DNA from: Cristatella mucedo
Taxonomy: Eukaryota; Bryozoa; Phylactolaemata; Cristatellidae
DNA: 64,000 nucleotides
Assembly (NCBI GenBank): GCA_009760855.2
Contig: WPIO01000003.1
Span: 3,976,001-4,040,000 of the forward strand
Direction: 5' to 3'
Shown here: in pieces, positions 11,700-21,109 of the stretch
How positions within the stretch are numbered: position 1 is the stretch's first letter
Layout: each line of letters begins with the position of its first letter
Made by a program: the position numbers and the translations under genes
Notes under the pieces: model-generated
The model's database searches: none
What the model was told of the DNA's origin: nothing
The model's input: the letters and a program-made list of their open reading frames with translations, nothing else

Positions 11700-12790
11700 C
11701 ACTTTCAGCCTCTCTCGATTCTCTTCTCTTTAGATGGAGCCTAAAGAAGCTCGCGGCTGCCTGCGCACATTTGGCGCACAGCTTGGGACCAGCGCAGCTG
11801 AGGTGTTAACTATCTCAGCGGGCGGCGAGGGGGAAGGGGGAGGCGGGCTAGAGACCTCTATCGGGTGGCGCACATTATGGGTCTGCTACCGAATGAATCG
11901 CCGGGCTCGAGAGCGACCTAGCTCGGAGCGACCTTGCCCGATTCGGCCTTTCGGCTCCCCCCCCCCAGCTCCAACCAAATACGTCGCTCGGAAGAGGACC
12001 GAAGCCGTTCCGTGGCCGTGCGGCTGCCTTAACGTTCCCTTTAAGGACCCGCTTTGTCGCCTGGGAAGCAAGCCTGACCAAACGGTACTAGCCGCAGCCT
12101 GGCGGCCGCTTGAAGCTGAACGTTCAGCCGCACCGACAGGCAGTTCGTAGCACCAGCGTAGCGGTGCGGCCAAATGGGCTATGCCTCCTTTAATATGCTG
12201 CTTAGTACGTAAAGTACTCACGCCCAAGGTTAGTCTTGACCACCGAATGATTTCATTACAACGTACTCTGGGAACTGTTTCTCAATAACTATTTTCATTT
12301 TATTACATTTAGCATAAGTAACATAAGGAAACTGACTCGGTAGACCTCCGACGTCGAACCACTCAGTTTTGTCAAGTAAATTGGACGCTTTGTTTTTCAC
12401 AGAAAGCGGATCTGATCTCGGCTCACTAAGATACCCGGACAGGAGAATAGGCTTAATGATTTTTCACTGCAGATTACTTCAAATAACATGCAAACTTCAA
12501 GGTTAAAGTCTAACTACTCACTGAAAAAGTTTTTGGCTACGCACCTGGCTATTCACTATAGGGAATTTTTCTAGGAATTCAGATTACAACGAGCTCAGAT
12601 GCAACGTTCTTTTTGCGGTCTAGATTAGGTTCGTTATAAGCGAAGGCAGCTGCAGTTGGAAAGATAAAATAAGGTCATTTCCTAGCCACGACGTGATATA
12701 GAGCGTCACAGACAATCGGAGGCCACACAAGTAAGAATGCAAGTGCCACTAACATGCAGCTGTGAAGCCATTTAACGGAAAAGACTCAGT
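11700..12790. other. GC-rich stretch then plain intron-like sequence
   Basis: Lies within the last intron of the minus-strand channel gene. A GC-rich block (11730-12170) is open in several frames on both strands without a recognisable protein. The remainder shows nothing. Confidence 0.4.
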
Positions 12791-12802
12791 TTCACCAACC
12801 AA

Positions 12803-12806
<4 letters not shown>

Positions 12807-12850
<44 letters not shown>

Positions 12851-12988
12851 TCTAGCGGCTTTCTTAACGCATAGCTATATAAATATAAATATATATATTT
12901 TCTTCAACTATATATATATATATATAGTTGAAGAAAATATATATTTATTTATATTTATATAGCTATGCGTTAAGAAAGCCGCTAGAGC
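12807..12988. repeat. (TA)n tract followed by a long near-perfect palindrome
   Basis: After about 40 bases of TA, two arms of about 60 bases face each other: gctctagcggctttcttaac at 12849 and its reverse complement ending at 12988, around a TA loop near 12910-12926. Only a small insertion and few mismatches separate the arms. It would fold into a long hairpin. Possibly a foldback element or the product of a head-to-head duplication. Confidence 0.85.
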
Positions 12989-12989
12989 T

Positions 12990-14940
12990 GGAGCCAAAGG
13001 GATATCGCGTGGCACCGACTACTATATAAAGCTCGTTTATATGTCTGTAGTTGTAGGATCAAGTTTTGATTAGTTTCTGTTTTTAAATGTTTCACAATAT
13101 TTATTAAATGCAAGTACTTGACTTCTAAAATCGCTGCGCTAGCTAGCAGATTACCCGGCCGGTTTTTCTTTGTGTAAAGTGACTAGAAGTGACTCGGCAG
13201 AAAAGACTCGGCAGCTGTATCTATAGTCCAGTTGAAAAGTCGGTGCCGAATCCAAGACCCAGACTCGACTTCTAATTTTATGTATAATAAAATAATCAAA
13301 GTGCACGACCTGCACTGCTCGGCGTATGAGCTATGAAGAGACGGCAGGCGGCTGTACTAGACCCCCATCGCTGCCGTTGGCTAGTTTCTATATTAGCAAG
13401 TGTCAGACGTCGGAATTTTTCCTCCTTCAGGATTCAGAAAGAGGACATCTAAATTACGAGCACTTGCTGATGGTCGCATTATGACAGCCCCAATTAGAAG
13501 AGAAAATTCACAGATTCCTGCCGTATTATTAGTGTTTCCTATTAAAAGGGAGTTTGGCTTCGTCACCACATAGCTGAAGAAAACTGGCCGACATCCAGGA
13601 TCGAATATCTGCAAGGCGGCACTTAGTTAATCAAGTCAGCGAAGCTGATTCTTACGGTCTGAATGACAAGTATAGGTGGACGTCGTCTGCATAAGAGTGA
13701 TAGCTAATGTCACGGGGCCCGAATCACCTTCCCAAGAGGCTCTGTGTGAATAAAAAACAACTTTAAAGGGCCAAGAACAGTCACCTCTATTGCAGAACTC
13801 TAGAGGTGACTGTTCTCCTGGATGAGACTTGAACAAAAAAAATCTGGAGCTGCATTATGGATTCTCTTTCTCCTTAGGATCGCGTAAAAAGAGCGTCGGT
13901 TCTTGTGCAAAGCATAACTAGTCAGTTCGGTGCCGAGACGCCTGCTGCACCCAAGACACGTGACACGGACGGAGGGGGAAAACACCTGTAAAGTACAGTG
14001 CAGTGCAGTTAACACGTAGTCGAGGGTAGCGTAATTAAGGTCTTGGGAACCTAAGAGAAAAACTCACGAGGGCTGCCGGTGGAAAATGAATAAATATATT
14101 TGTGCTATATTGCGTTAGAAATACGAGTAATTGGTGTTAGTCAAAAATCGTGAGCAGGCTTAAGCATAGTTTATAGGATATTTATTAATCAATCAATAAG
14201 GCCTATAGATGTTGCTATTTGTCATTGTTCGTAGCAATTAATCATCGGCGAAAATATATTCGAATCAGGATTAAAGTTACAGCGGTAAGAATAATGTTTT
14301 GCATTGATTTTTTGAAGCTGCTGCCCTAAATACGTTAATGTGACATCTAACAATGAGGTCTCTCAGCATCCATAAATCGGAAGCTCTAGAGTAGCAACGT
14401 TGACAGAGTCAGTGCCGACCGCGGTCTGACGCCAGGCTATTATGATATAGAAGTACGTGCTTAGCATAAACTCGGAAATTCCAGCTGATTCAAAACTAAA
14501 ATGCCGAGCCTCAAAGAAAGAGTCTGATAGATCTGGTGCAATTTTATGTTTACGTCATTTTTAGCAGCTATGTCTATGTACGTTAGCAACATAATTTACA
14601 AATGGGAATGCTAATGGTATTCAGTTTCCTGCGCTGGCGTGAAATTGCTTGGAATTTGCATCCATTGTTTTAGCTAAGTTCTCCAGCTCATATCGGAGTC
14701 AGAAATGACCTCGTATCCAATTTACTCAATGCTAGTACTTATCTGTAATTTAAGAAGAAACCAGCGATCGCTATGTATCTTACATATATATTTTATGAGA
14801 CTATAGCTTTTATGAAGTCTGAAATTCTCAGCTCCATCTTGCGAAATGTGGCTGATCGCCGAGGATTAGAGGACCCTTTTGTAGAAAAAATACCCAACCT
14901 TTCTCTCGCTAGATCTGCTACGGTTTGCATCCGAACGATT
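12990..14940. other. Intron-like sequence, no exon recognised
   Basis: This lies inside the last intron of the channel gene and upstream of the first visible FSIP2-like exon. Missing 5' exons of the latter could be here, but none could be identified with confidence. Confidence 0.4.
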
Positions 14941-14944
14941 GCAG

Positions 14945-15238
14945 ATACGACCTCCCATGCTCGACTTCAATCTGCGGACCACGAATTCAGCAGCGAACGA
15001 GTACAGCAATCTACACGACCCTCACCTGAAGCATTTCTTCAACATGCCGTCCAAAAGAAAGATCTTAGAGCAGCGAGGGTTCATCACGCGACAGGGAGAC
15101 GTCATATGTCACAGCTTGTCGGAATACAACAGGCACAAGGCGATGCTCTACAGCTGCTACAGCGAGCTTCTAGAGCAGCTGCGCACATGCCTCAGGGAGC
15201 ACATGGACGGAATCGTGCGCAACAAGCGCCAGACGGCA
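14945..15238 (+). CDS. FSIP2-like domain protein, first visible exon
   Basis: An acceptor (ccgaacgattgcag) is followed by 98 codons and a very good donor (acggca|gtaagg) in phase 0. The translation contains PPMLDFNLRTTN, then EYSNLHDPHLKHFF, GFITRQGDVICHSLSEYNRH and a helical stretch. The order 'DFNL ... LHDPHLK ... G-[YF]-[IV]-T-x-x-x-x-V-[IV]-C-x-L-x-E-[FLY]-N-x-[YH]-[RH]' is, from family knowledge, that of the N-terminal conserved region of fibrous sheath-interacting protein 2. FSIP2 is a very large scaffold of the mammalian sperm tail. Upstream exons are expected, though ATG at 14957 could start the protein. Two exons of the minus-strand channel lie in the intron that follows. Confidence 0.65.
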
Positions 15239-15474
15239 GTAAGGCGGCTGCTGAGGCCAACGGCGCGACCAATGGCGCGAAAGCGCCGTCGCCTGCGACC
15301 CGACCCAGCGATAGATAGGGTTTCGCATCGGCTGGGTGGAGAGTTCGAGAAAAGCAGTCGCTGGAAGAGGTCACCTACTGCATGCACCCCTTCCCCGGTT
15401 GAGCCAGGGCGGCAGCGGCGGCAGGCGCCAGTCAAAGCAAGCAATTCGGACTCGCTCGCTCTGCAATCGCTCAC

Positions 15475-15569
15475 CTTGAGCAGAAGGCAGCGCTTCCAGG
15501 AGGTTTTCGCCTGGTGCATGTACCGCTTCACTTGAATGTGGTCGATTTCGTGGAGCAGCACGAGCGCAT
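15475..15569 (-). CDS. HVCN1: Hv1-like proton channel, exon after S4: start of coiled coil
   Basis: On the minus strand the acceptor cgcgtctctcgcag is followed by 95 bases and a strong donor (ctcaag|gtgagc). The two leading bases join the single base left by the S4 exon to give Asn. The translation (ALVLLHEIDHIQVKRYMHQA, then KTSWKRCLLLK) continues S4 as a helix with hydrophobic residues at heptad spacing, in the place where Hv1 passes from S4 directly into its cytoplasmic coil. The exon lies inside the first visible intron of the FSIP2-like gene on the other strand. Confidence 0.7.
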
Positions 15570-16187
15570 CTGCGAGAGACGCGAGTAGCCGTGAGTGCAG
15601 CACGCAGCTCGCTGCGGCGGCGGCGAGAAGCCGCCGCGAAAATTAATTTGGGGCCACGCCGACTAATGGCCGAACTCCCGGGCGCAGCAAACTCGAAGGC
15701 CGTCCCGCTAGACAGAGAGGAGACAATTGGATTCAAACGCTGCGAGAGCCAAACGGGCCGGCAGCGAGCGACGTAATGCGGCGGCTCGGTGCTCCGTCGA
15801 TGCGGTAGGTCCAGGATGAGGAGCGACGTCGCCTCGCGCTGCTGAGCCGGTCTCGTAGCAACTGCGGCAGTGGCGTCTCGGTCGAGCGAACGCCGCCCAA
15901 CAGCCGAATGCCGTCAGAGCTACACAGCCAGCTGTCGCACAGCACGTCCAACCCAACCGGCCAACTGTCAGGGGTGAGTGAGCCAGCGCATTGACCAGCT
16001 GCCCATACGGCCCGCCCAATCCAGTAGCGGGGTGGGCCACCGGCGGCTTGGCGGGCCGGGAAGGGAGGCGAGCGAGCAGTGCGTGCGATAGTGGCATAGT
16101 CTCCATCCTGGCAGGCTACTGGGTACTGGGTACTTACTATTATTATATTGGGTCGTCGCTGGTTGCACGCGGCGTCTATTAACTTAC

Positions 16188-16320
16188 TATTAACGACGCG
16201 AACGATGCGCCACGTGAGTCCTATGACTGCCACCAGCGCCTTGTCCAAACCGCTGTCCAGATCCGGAAGGAACACCACGTCGAGAACGAGGCTTATGAGC
16301 ACAACTCCGCCGTCGACCAC
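16188..16320 (-). CDS. HVCN1: Hv1-like voltage-gated proton channel, S3-S4 exon
   Basis: Voltage-gated proton channels move H+ out of the cell through the voltage-sensor itself. On the minus strand, ctcgaaactttag precedes 44 codons and an excellent donor (ttaata|gtaagt). An in-frame TAG in the acceptor fixes the exon start. S3 reads VVDGGVVLISLVLDVVFL with two Asp 11 residues apart, as in Hv1. S4 reads VIGLTWRIVRVVN: the family signature W-R-x-x-R-x-x-N is present, but the first arginine of the usual R-x-W-R-x-x-R is Leu here. The S3-S4 linker (PDLDSGLDK) has no His, so the second zinc ligand of vertebrates is absent. TMEM266-like proteins share this fold; the coil and the S4 Asn favour Hv1. 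Confidence 0.85.
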
Positions 16321-16938
16321 CTAAAGTTTCGAGAGAGTTCAAAAGAGCGCTTAACAATCTGAGACTTCGCATTTCGATGGCCCACCCGTCCGCCGGAAGC
16401 GGAGCCCCTCATCGACTGCTCCAGCTTCCGGTGGGCAGCCGGTCACTCGGATAGTCCGCTCGCCCGTCTCCCGGACCTTCGGCGGCTAGCTCGGATAGTG
16501 ACGGCGGGTCCTTCGCAGGCCGCCATGGTCCGCGTAAGCCACCCTCGCTCTCGGGCGTCGCTCAGAACGGAGGAATATGCCTAGCCGAAGGCGGTTTCGT
16601 GCTGCTCGGCCTTGAGCCATAGTCTGTGGCGACTGGATGGTTCCGATTCCCTGCGCCTGCGCTCTGAGTCTTTCCTCTGATGTCTCCAAAGCATTCTCTC
16701 TGCTCACTGTGAACTTGCAATAGCCATTTCGTCAGAGCATTTCTACCAAATTAAACGAAGTGGCAGCGAAGGGTGACCCTGGTGGCGGGGCGGGGCGGGG
16801 CCGACGGTGTTATTTTTAGGTAATTTCTAGATGCTGCTTCCTTCTCGTTTCCTCGCCGAAGCAGACTCAGTGGGTGCCTTGCAGTCGGGAACATTACATT
16901 GGGCAGTCAATGCTATCTGGACCCTATAGTGGTTACGC

Positions 16939-17079
16939 ACGCACATGCACACACGAAAGCACACGCACACAGACTGAATCAGACCAGACACACACAAACA
17001 TACAAGCATGCACGCACGCACACACCCACACACACACGCGCGCACACACACTCACTCACACACACTCACACACACACGG
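16939..17079. repeat. Imperfect (CA)n tract
   Basis: About 140 bases of interrupted CA units in the intron between the S2 and S3 exons of the channel, and upstream of the second FSIP2-like exon. Confidence 0.9.
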
Positions 17080-17229
17080 GGTAGCCCTTGACTTACACAT
17101 CCGTCCTCCGAAAGTGGGTGAATACATAGGAGTTGGAAAAAGAGAATGACTGTATTCACCGGACTCATATAGCGTAACGAGCCGAGTGATTTTAGCGAGC
17201 CCAGTTTGTCTCTCACGTTTGTGTTCAAG

Positions 17230-17347
17230 GAGGCATCGACGCTTAAGACGAGACTCCAGGAGCAGCGCAAGCAGCTGAGGCAAAGAGCGAAGGCCGGCGG
17301 CACCAGAAGGACTAACGCGAAGCGGAGGAGACGAGGCCCCGCTAAAG
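17230..17347 (+). CDS. FSIP2-like domain protein, second visible exon
   Basis: The acceptor is preceded by a pyrimidine-rich run (tttgtctctcacgtttgtgttcaag) and the donor is ctaaag|gtgagg. It begins in phase 0, matching the donor of the 14945 exon, and ends in phase 1. The peptide starts EASTLKTRLQEQRKQLRQRA and continues with a run of basic residues (GTRRTNAKRRRRG). It is probably a charged helix followed by a basic linker or nuclear-localisation-like segment. No separate domain is recognised. Confidence 0.6.
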
Positions 17348-17521
17348 GTGAGGAAGAGGCCCTAAGTGAGGCGCCACCCACCTTTGACCTTGGCCGCGCG
17401 CGGCCCCGCCAGTCGAGAGAGCCGCTCTGCCCCCCCCCCCCCGGTTCGCCACCCTAAACATCGTTCGATGCCGCTAAACATCGTTCGATCCTTCGCGAGC
17501 TCTGGCATTCCGCCGACGCAG

Positions 17522-17802
17522 GCCGCATCGACAGTGAAAAGCGCGTCTGGGAGAAGACCAAGCACGACGTCAAGAACTTTTGTCACAACCACAGCTGCGT
17601 CGACGGCCTGACCGACATGTTCGAGATTTCAGACATAGCGCTGATGATCGAGTACCTTTGCACGCCGGGCAGCACGGCTCAGAGGAAGCGGCAGCTGATG
17701 AGTCTGCTGCACACGCCCAACAGAGCGGTCACCGGCGATACGGCCGCGCAGCTGCTAGGGCTCGAAGTCGACCGGCGCTCGAGCTGGTTCCGCTGGGACT
17801 AG
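17522..17802 (+). CDS. FSIP2-like domain protein, last exon
   Basis: Starts after ccgccgacgcag; the two leading bases join the single base of the previous exon to make Gly. 92 further codons and a TAG follow. The reading contains SEKRVWEKTKHDVKNFCHNH, SDIALMIEYLCTPGS and a C-terminus SSWFRWD. Codon use is strongly G/C-ending, unlike the surrounding introns. The C-terminal part belongs to no family I recognise. With the two exons before it, the visible protein is about 230 residues, far shorter than mammalian FSIP2 (several thousand), so this is a short protein with an FSIP2-type N-terminal region rather than a full orthologue. Confidence 0.6.
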
Positions 17803-17921
17803 AGCTTCCGGATGATTTGAGATCTCCAGCGCGCTCGCTCGCGATTCGTCGCCGTCGAAATCGCTCCGGCAAATCATGGAGTGTCCGCTCCGCATCGACG
17901 TCTACACGTCTGACACTCCGA

Positions 17922-17927
17922 AATAAA
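17922..17927 (+). terminator. Polyadenylation signal of the FSIP2-like gene
   Basis: AATAAA in 'ctccgaaataaagcttcc', 120 bases after the stop codon at 17802, on the same strand. Correct spacing for a short 3' untranslated region. Confidence 0.6.
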
Positions 17928-17959
17928 GCTTCCTTCAGCTCAAATTTTCGTCAAAAGCG

Positions 17960-19890
17960 CGGGCTCGCCGAGACTCTCGTGCCGGACTGTGCGTCATATG
18001 CTCTGTTACAGCTGCACTGTATTCCGCCGCCGAGTATTTAACGTCCGCACTGTTTTCTCTCATTGCTCTCACCGCTGCTTTGTTTTCACTGCTGCGCCGT
18101 CAATCGTCCCGTCAATCTTTGGCAACTATTTCTTAAAGGTCTCCCTGGCGTTGGCTATTCATGTACTATAGAACAAATGACCCGTCTCAGGCAGTGGGAC
18201 TTCGCATCGCCAGTGAGCACACATCTCAATCCGTAGACGCATCCTCGGAATATTGAACGAAGAATCTAAAGATGAGAGGACCACTTGGGAAGTTGATCCG
18301 TCTCAATCTGTGAGCCCTCGGGTGAAGGTGCACGATTCAGGGCCAGGCCTAGTCATAGCCCTGCACTCGGTTCCATTTTAGTAGTATTGTAGGCTGGCAT
18401 GAATGAGTTTGTCTGATTCTGCATTTACGAGCTCCGCGATGCAGTGTGCATGAAAGATATCAAGTGGCATTAGGAGACACCCAGTCACATCCACGCTTCA
18501 ATGTTTGCATTCACACGTACATGAGACACCGCTCTTCGACTCTCGACCGGTTGTGCAATCCGACCGGCACTGTCTTAAAAGTTTTATGGTACGGCCGTGG
18601 ACAGAATTAGCCGATCAGTAGAGGTGACCTGCAATAAGAGTCACCCGACTACAATAGTCAGCGTACTGATGGAGTTGCTTTGTGGCTGGCACTCGATACG
18701 AGCGTGACGCCCCGCGAGTTCTTAGCGCCTCAATTTAAGTAGTTCGCCATCACTTCCCGCGTCAGCGACCTTGTGCACGCTTTCTCAGGCTCGAGAGTGT
18801 GTGCTCAGCCGAACGTAGTGACCGGTGGAGCTGCTTGGACTCAGCCGATTCATCGAACATATAAAAAGGTACTAACTAATAACCTAACTTGCCGCCACTC
18901 ATTTTTTAAATCTAGCAGTGGGCGCGCCTCCGTAGCATAGCGCTGCAAGCTGCACGCTGCGCGCTTCTTGGGCATACCTGCAGCTTCGATTTAAAGAACA
19001 GCATCCGCAGCGCCCCCAAGCGGAGGACGTTCTACAAGCATACGAGCCGTCGATACTAGCAGCAAGCGACTGCCAGTTCGAGCAGACCAATTGCGAACCA
19101 GCCGCTTGCGGTGTCATTGGCGCGCTCGGAGTTAGCAGTATCGACAGCTTAAACGGGTGGGATAGGGCCCCCGCAAAAGCAAAGCAACTCTTGAATATTA
19201 TTCGAAGCATTAAAGATTTTACGGTGGCTCCCGGCAGTCTTTCTGATATCGCCACTTAACTTTCTAACAAAGCGACGTTGGTCAAGTGCAAACAGGTCAC
19301 GCATAGGAAATTTTTAATAAACAGGAAAGATGCCCACAAAAATGCATCCGCTTGGTAGCCGAAGTTTTAAGAAGCCTTGCAGAGGTTTCTCCGCGGTCGT
19401 CTAGCAGTGCTCGTTTTCAAATGACCTGATTTTAAATGAAGAGATCGAATGCGAGCTTCATCAATTACCGCATTTGCGGGCGTTAACACGTCCGAGAAGA
19501 TAGTTCATTTCGTACTCTCGTGAGTTCAGTCTGCCTATTCGGCAAATTCACTTAACACAACCGTCAATGTGTGGCCTTAACGACTCTCGGTACCATCGAG
19601 GTACCGTCAGCTCTTTTGGCGTAGCTAAAAGGCTCAGCACTTTTTTTGCAATTGCAGCAACTCAGAGCAGACCATTCACTCATTTCTTTTTAGATGAGTG
19701 ATTCAGATGAGCTCATGGCTTGCAGTTGTGATGAAAAAGTGGTAGCACATGCTGAGGGCACGAACGTAATCTGGGCCTCCAACTCCCTGCCGAAGTACCC
19801 TTGGCAGGGAGTGCCGAGCTGTCGTTTTATAATCACAAGCTCACTCGCCCCAAGCATTGTACAATCATTTTCCTTTGAAACAATATATAA
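17960..19890. other. Intron of the channel gene, nothing else recognised
   Basis: Contains no supported exon or repeat family. A short hairpin lies at 19781-19813 (actccctgcc / ggcagggagt). Confidence 0.4.
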
Positions 19891-19894
19891 ATAA

Positions 19895-19895
<1 letters not shown>

Positions 19896-19961
<66 letters not shown>
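19896..19961. repeat. (TA)n tract at a LINE 3' end
   Basis: About 65 bases of TA directly next to the tail of a minus-strand LINE fragment, where such simple repeats often grow. Confidence 0.95.
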
Positions 19962-19964
<3 letters not shown>

Positions 19965-20132
19965 CACTTGATAAAGCGCCCTCAGAGAACTCAATCTCTG
20001 TCTGGGCGCTTTACATTTGCTGCAAAGGAAACTCGATCAAATGGTGAGTGGTATCATACTTGATAAACAACATGATTAACATGGTTAGGGTTGACATGCA
20101 CAGGGTCAGCATGCAAGTGTGGTTAGTGGAAC
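19962..20132 (-). mobile_element. LINE family A, 3' end only
   Basis: Plus-strand text 'aatacacttgataaagcgccctcagagaactcaatctctgtctgggcgctttacatttgctgcaaagg' is the reverse complement of the family A tail. The copy continues to 'gggttgacatgcacagggtcagcatgcaagtgtggttagtgg' and is cut there. It sits in the channel intron, same strand as the gene. Confidence 0.8.
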
Positions 20133-20139
20133 ACATATC

Positions 20140-20141
<2 letters not shown>

Positions 20142-20211
<70 letters not shown>

Positions 20212-20275
20212 CGTGCATCTACATATACGGATATCTTTACATGTATATAATTACATACATACATACATATATACA
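20142..20275. repeat. (TA)n-(TG)n microsatellite with ACAT units
   Basis: TA, then about 65 bases of TG with a GCGC part, then a few ACAT units. It begins about 70 bases from the donor side of the S2 exon of the channel. Confidence 0.9.
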
Positions 20276-20346
20276 TGTAAATACACAGTATACGTAGTAA
20301 ATATAGATACGCAGTATACACGTGAACACAGTAAATACGCAGACAC

Positions 20347-20401
20347 ACATTTATATGTTTTAGCATCAGCAAACTTTACCATCATCTTTAGAATAGCCTC
20401 A
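20347..20401 (-). CDS. HVCN1: Hv1-like proton channel, end of S2 (donor uncertain)
   Basis: On the minus strand a pyrimidine-rich acceptor (ggcctttttctcagtcag) is followed by one base that completes Val, then EAILKMMVKFADAKTYKC. This fits the Hv1 pattern where S2 ends in E-x-x-x-K and is followed by a loop of about 14 residues before the S3 Asp. The spacing from this Glu to the S3 Asp is within one residue of vertebrate Hv1 if the exon ends at 20347 in phase 0. The donor there (tgt|gtgtct) is weak. A stronger donor, gatg|gtaaag, lies inside the exon after KMM and would remove most of the S2-S3 loop. Short exon, so the call rests mainly on phase and alignment. Confidence 0.55.
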
Positions 20402-20916
20402 CTGACTGAGAAAAAGGCCGCTGGGCAGAAGTTGGCCCGCTTAAGATCATGCCGGAAAGGGCTGAACTGCTTGCTTCCAGATACTTGATTTCAGGCTTTT
20501 CAGCACGGAATGGCCGGCTCAAGAATGGAAAGGCCTGCGCCTGGTCTGGTCGTTTAGTAAAAGCGACGCAATCATTCCATGTTAATGGTAAAATGGCAGG
20601 GTCGTCAAACCTCCGCTGGCGGTTGAGTGGGATCGTTTACTCGCTGACTAGTTCGGCAGAAGTACAGATGCCGATACCTGCGTATCGTGACCACCGAAGC
20701 AGGTGCAAGTGCACTTGCTCGACTGTACAAACAGCAACAGTGCTACAGTCTACTGGCTTGGATAACGAAATGCGAGAGCGAATCACTTGACGGTTCACTC
20801 GGGTGAGGAGGTAAGATCGAGCTAGAATTCAGACTAATTTGAGCTAGTAGCGGACCTCTTTAGTTTGACATCTCACAGAATCCTGACGGGAGACTGCCTC
20901 GCCTTTACTCACCCAC

Positions 20917-21085
20917 ACAAACATTATCGATAGAATTCCAATGCTTCCATAACGCGAAACTGTAGCTATGGTTCCATAAACGTGATGGTGGTCGGCGCTG
21001 TCATCGGAGCTCGGTTCACTGGAAACGCTGCTGTTGTCGAAGGTGCTGTTAATGAATGGCGTTTCATGTTTAGGTGACGTTTCGG
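20917..21085 (-). CDS. HVCN1: Hv1-like proton channel, S1-S2 loop and first half of S2
   Basis: On the minus strand, acceptor cgccttacattgtag; the two leading bases complete an Ala codon with the S1 exon. The loop is hydrophilic and long (contains SSVSSEPSSDDSADHHH, with one N-x-S/T site near NNSS-like text at FDNSSVS), then S2 begins with ATVSRYGSIGILSIMF. This matches the Hv1 S2 start, except that the zinc-binding His before the Tyr is Arg here. The best-fitting donor is tttgt|gtgggt in phase 2; another (tgg|gtgagt) is nearby but would add four residues inside S2. The His cluster in the loop could offer other metal ligands. Confidence 0.7.
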
Positions 21086-21109
21086 CTACAATGTAAGGCG
21101 TTTCCATGG

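Noticed and set aside
12762-12962. 66-codon Ile/Tyr-rich protein
   Set aside because: Translation of the TA tract and the palindrome.
13000-13040. Reading GTDYYIKLVY as the missing 5' exon of the FSIP2-like gene
   Set aside because: Very short, starts in the flank of the palindrome, and has no acceptor.
15708-16106. 132- and 195-codon minus-strand frames around the S3-S4 exon
   Set aside because: Only the 16188-16320 part resembles a protein and it ends at a strong donor; the rest is intron read-through.
16827-17149. Cys/Val or His/Thr-rich proteins
   Set aside because: Translations of the CA tract.
19140-19225. S2-like peptide (IIFKSCFAFAGA) on the minus strand
   Set aside because: Resembles the end of Hv1 S2 but has Arg in place of the conserved Glu and no usable splice sites in phase; the 20401 exon fits better.
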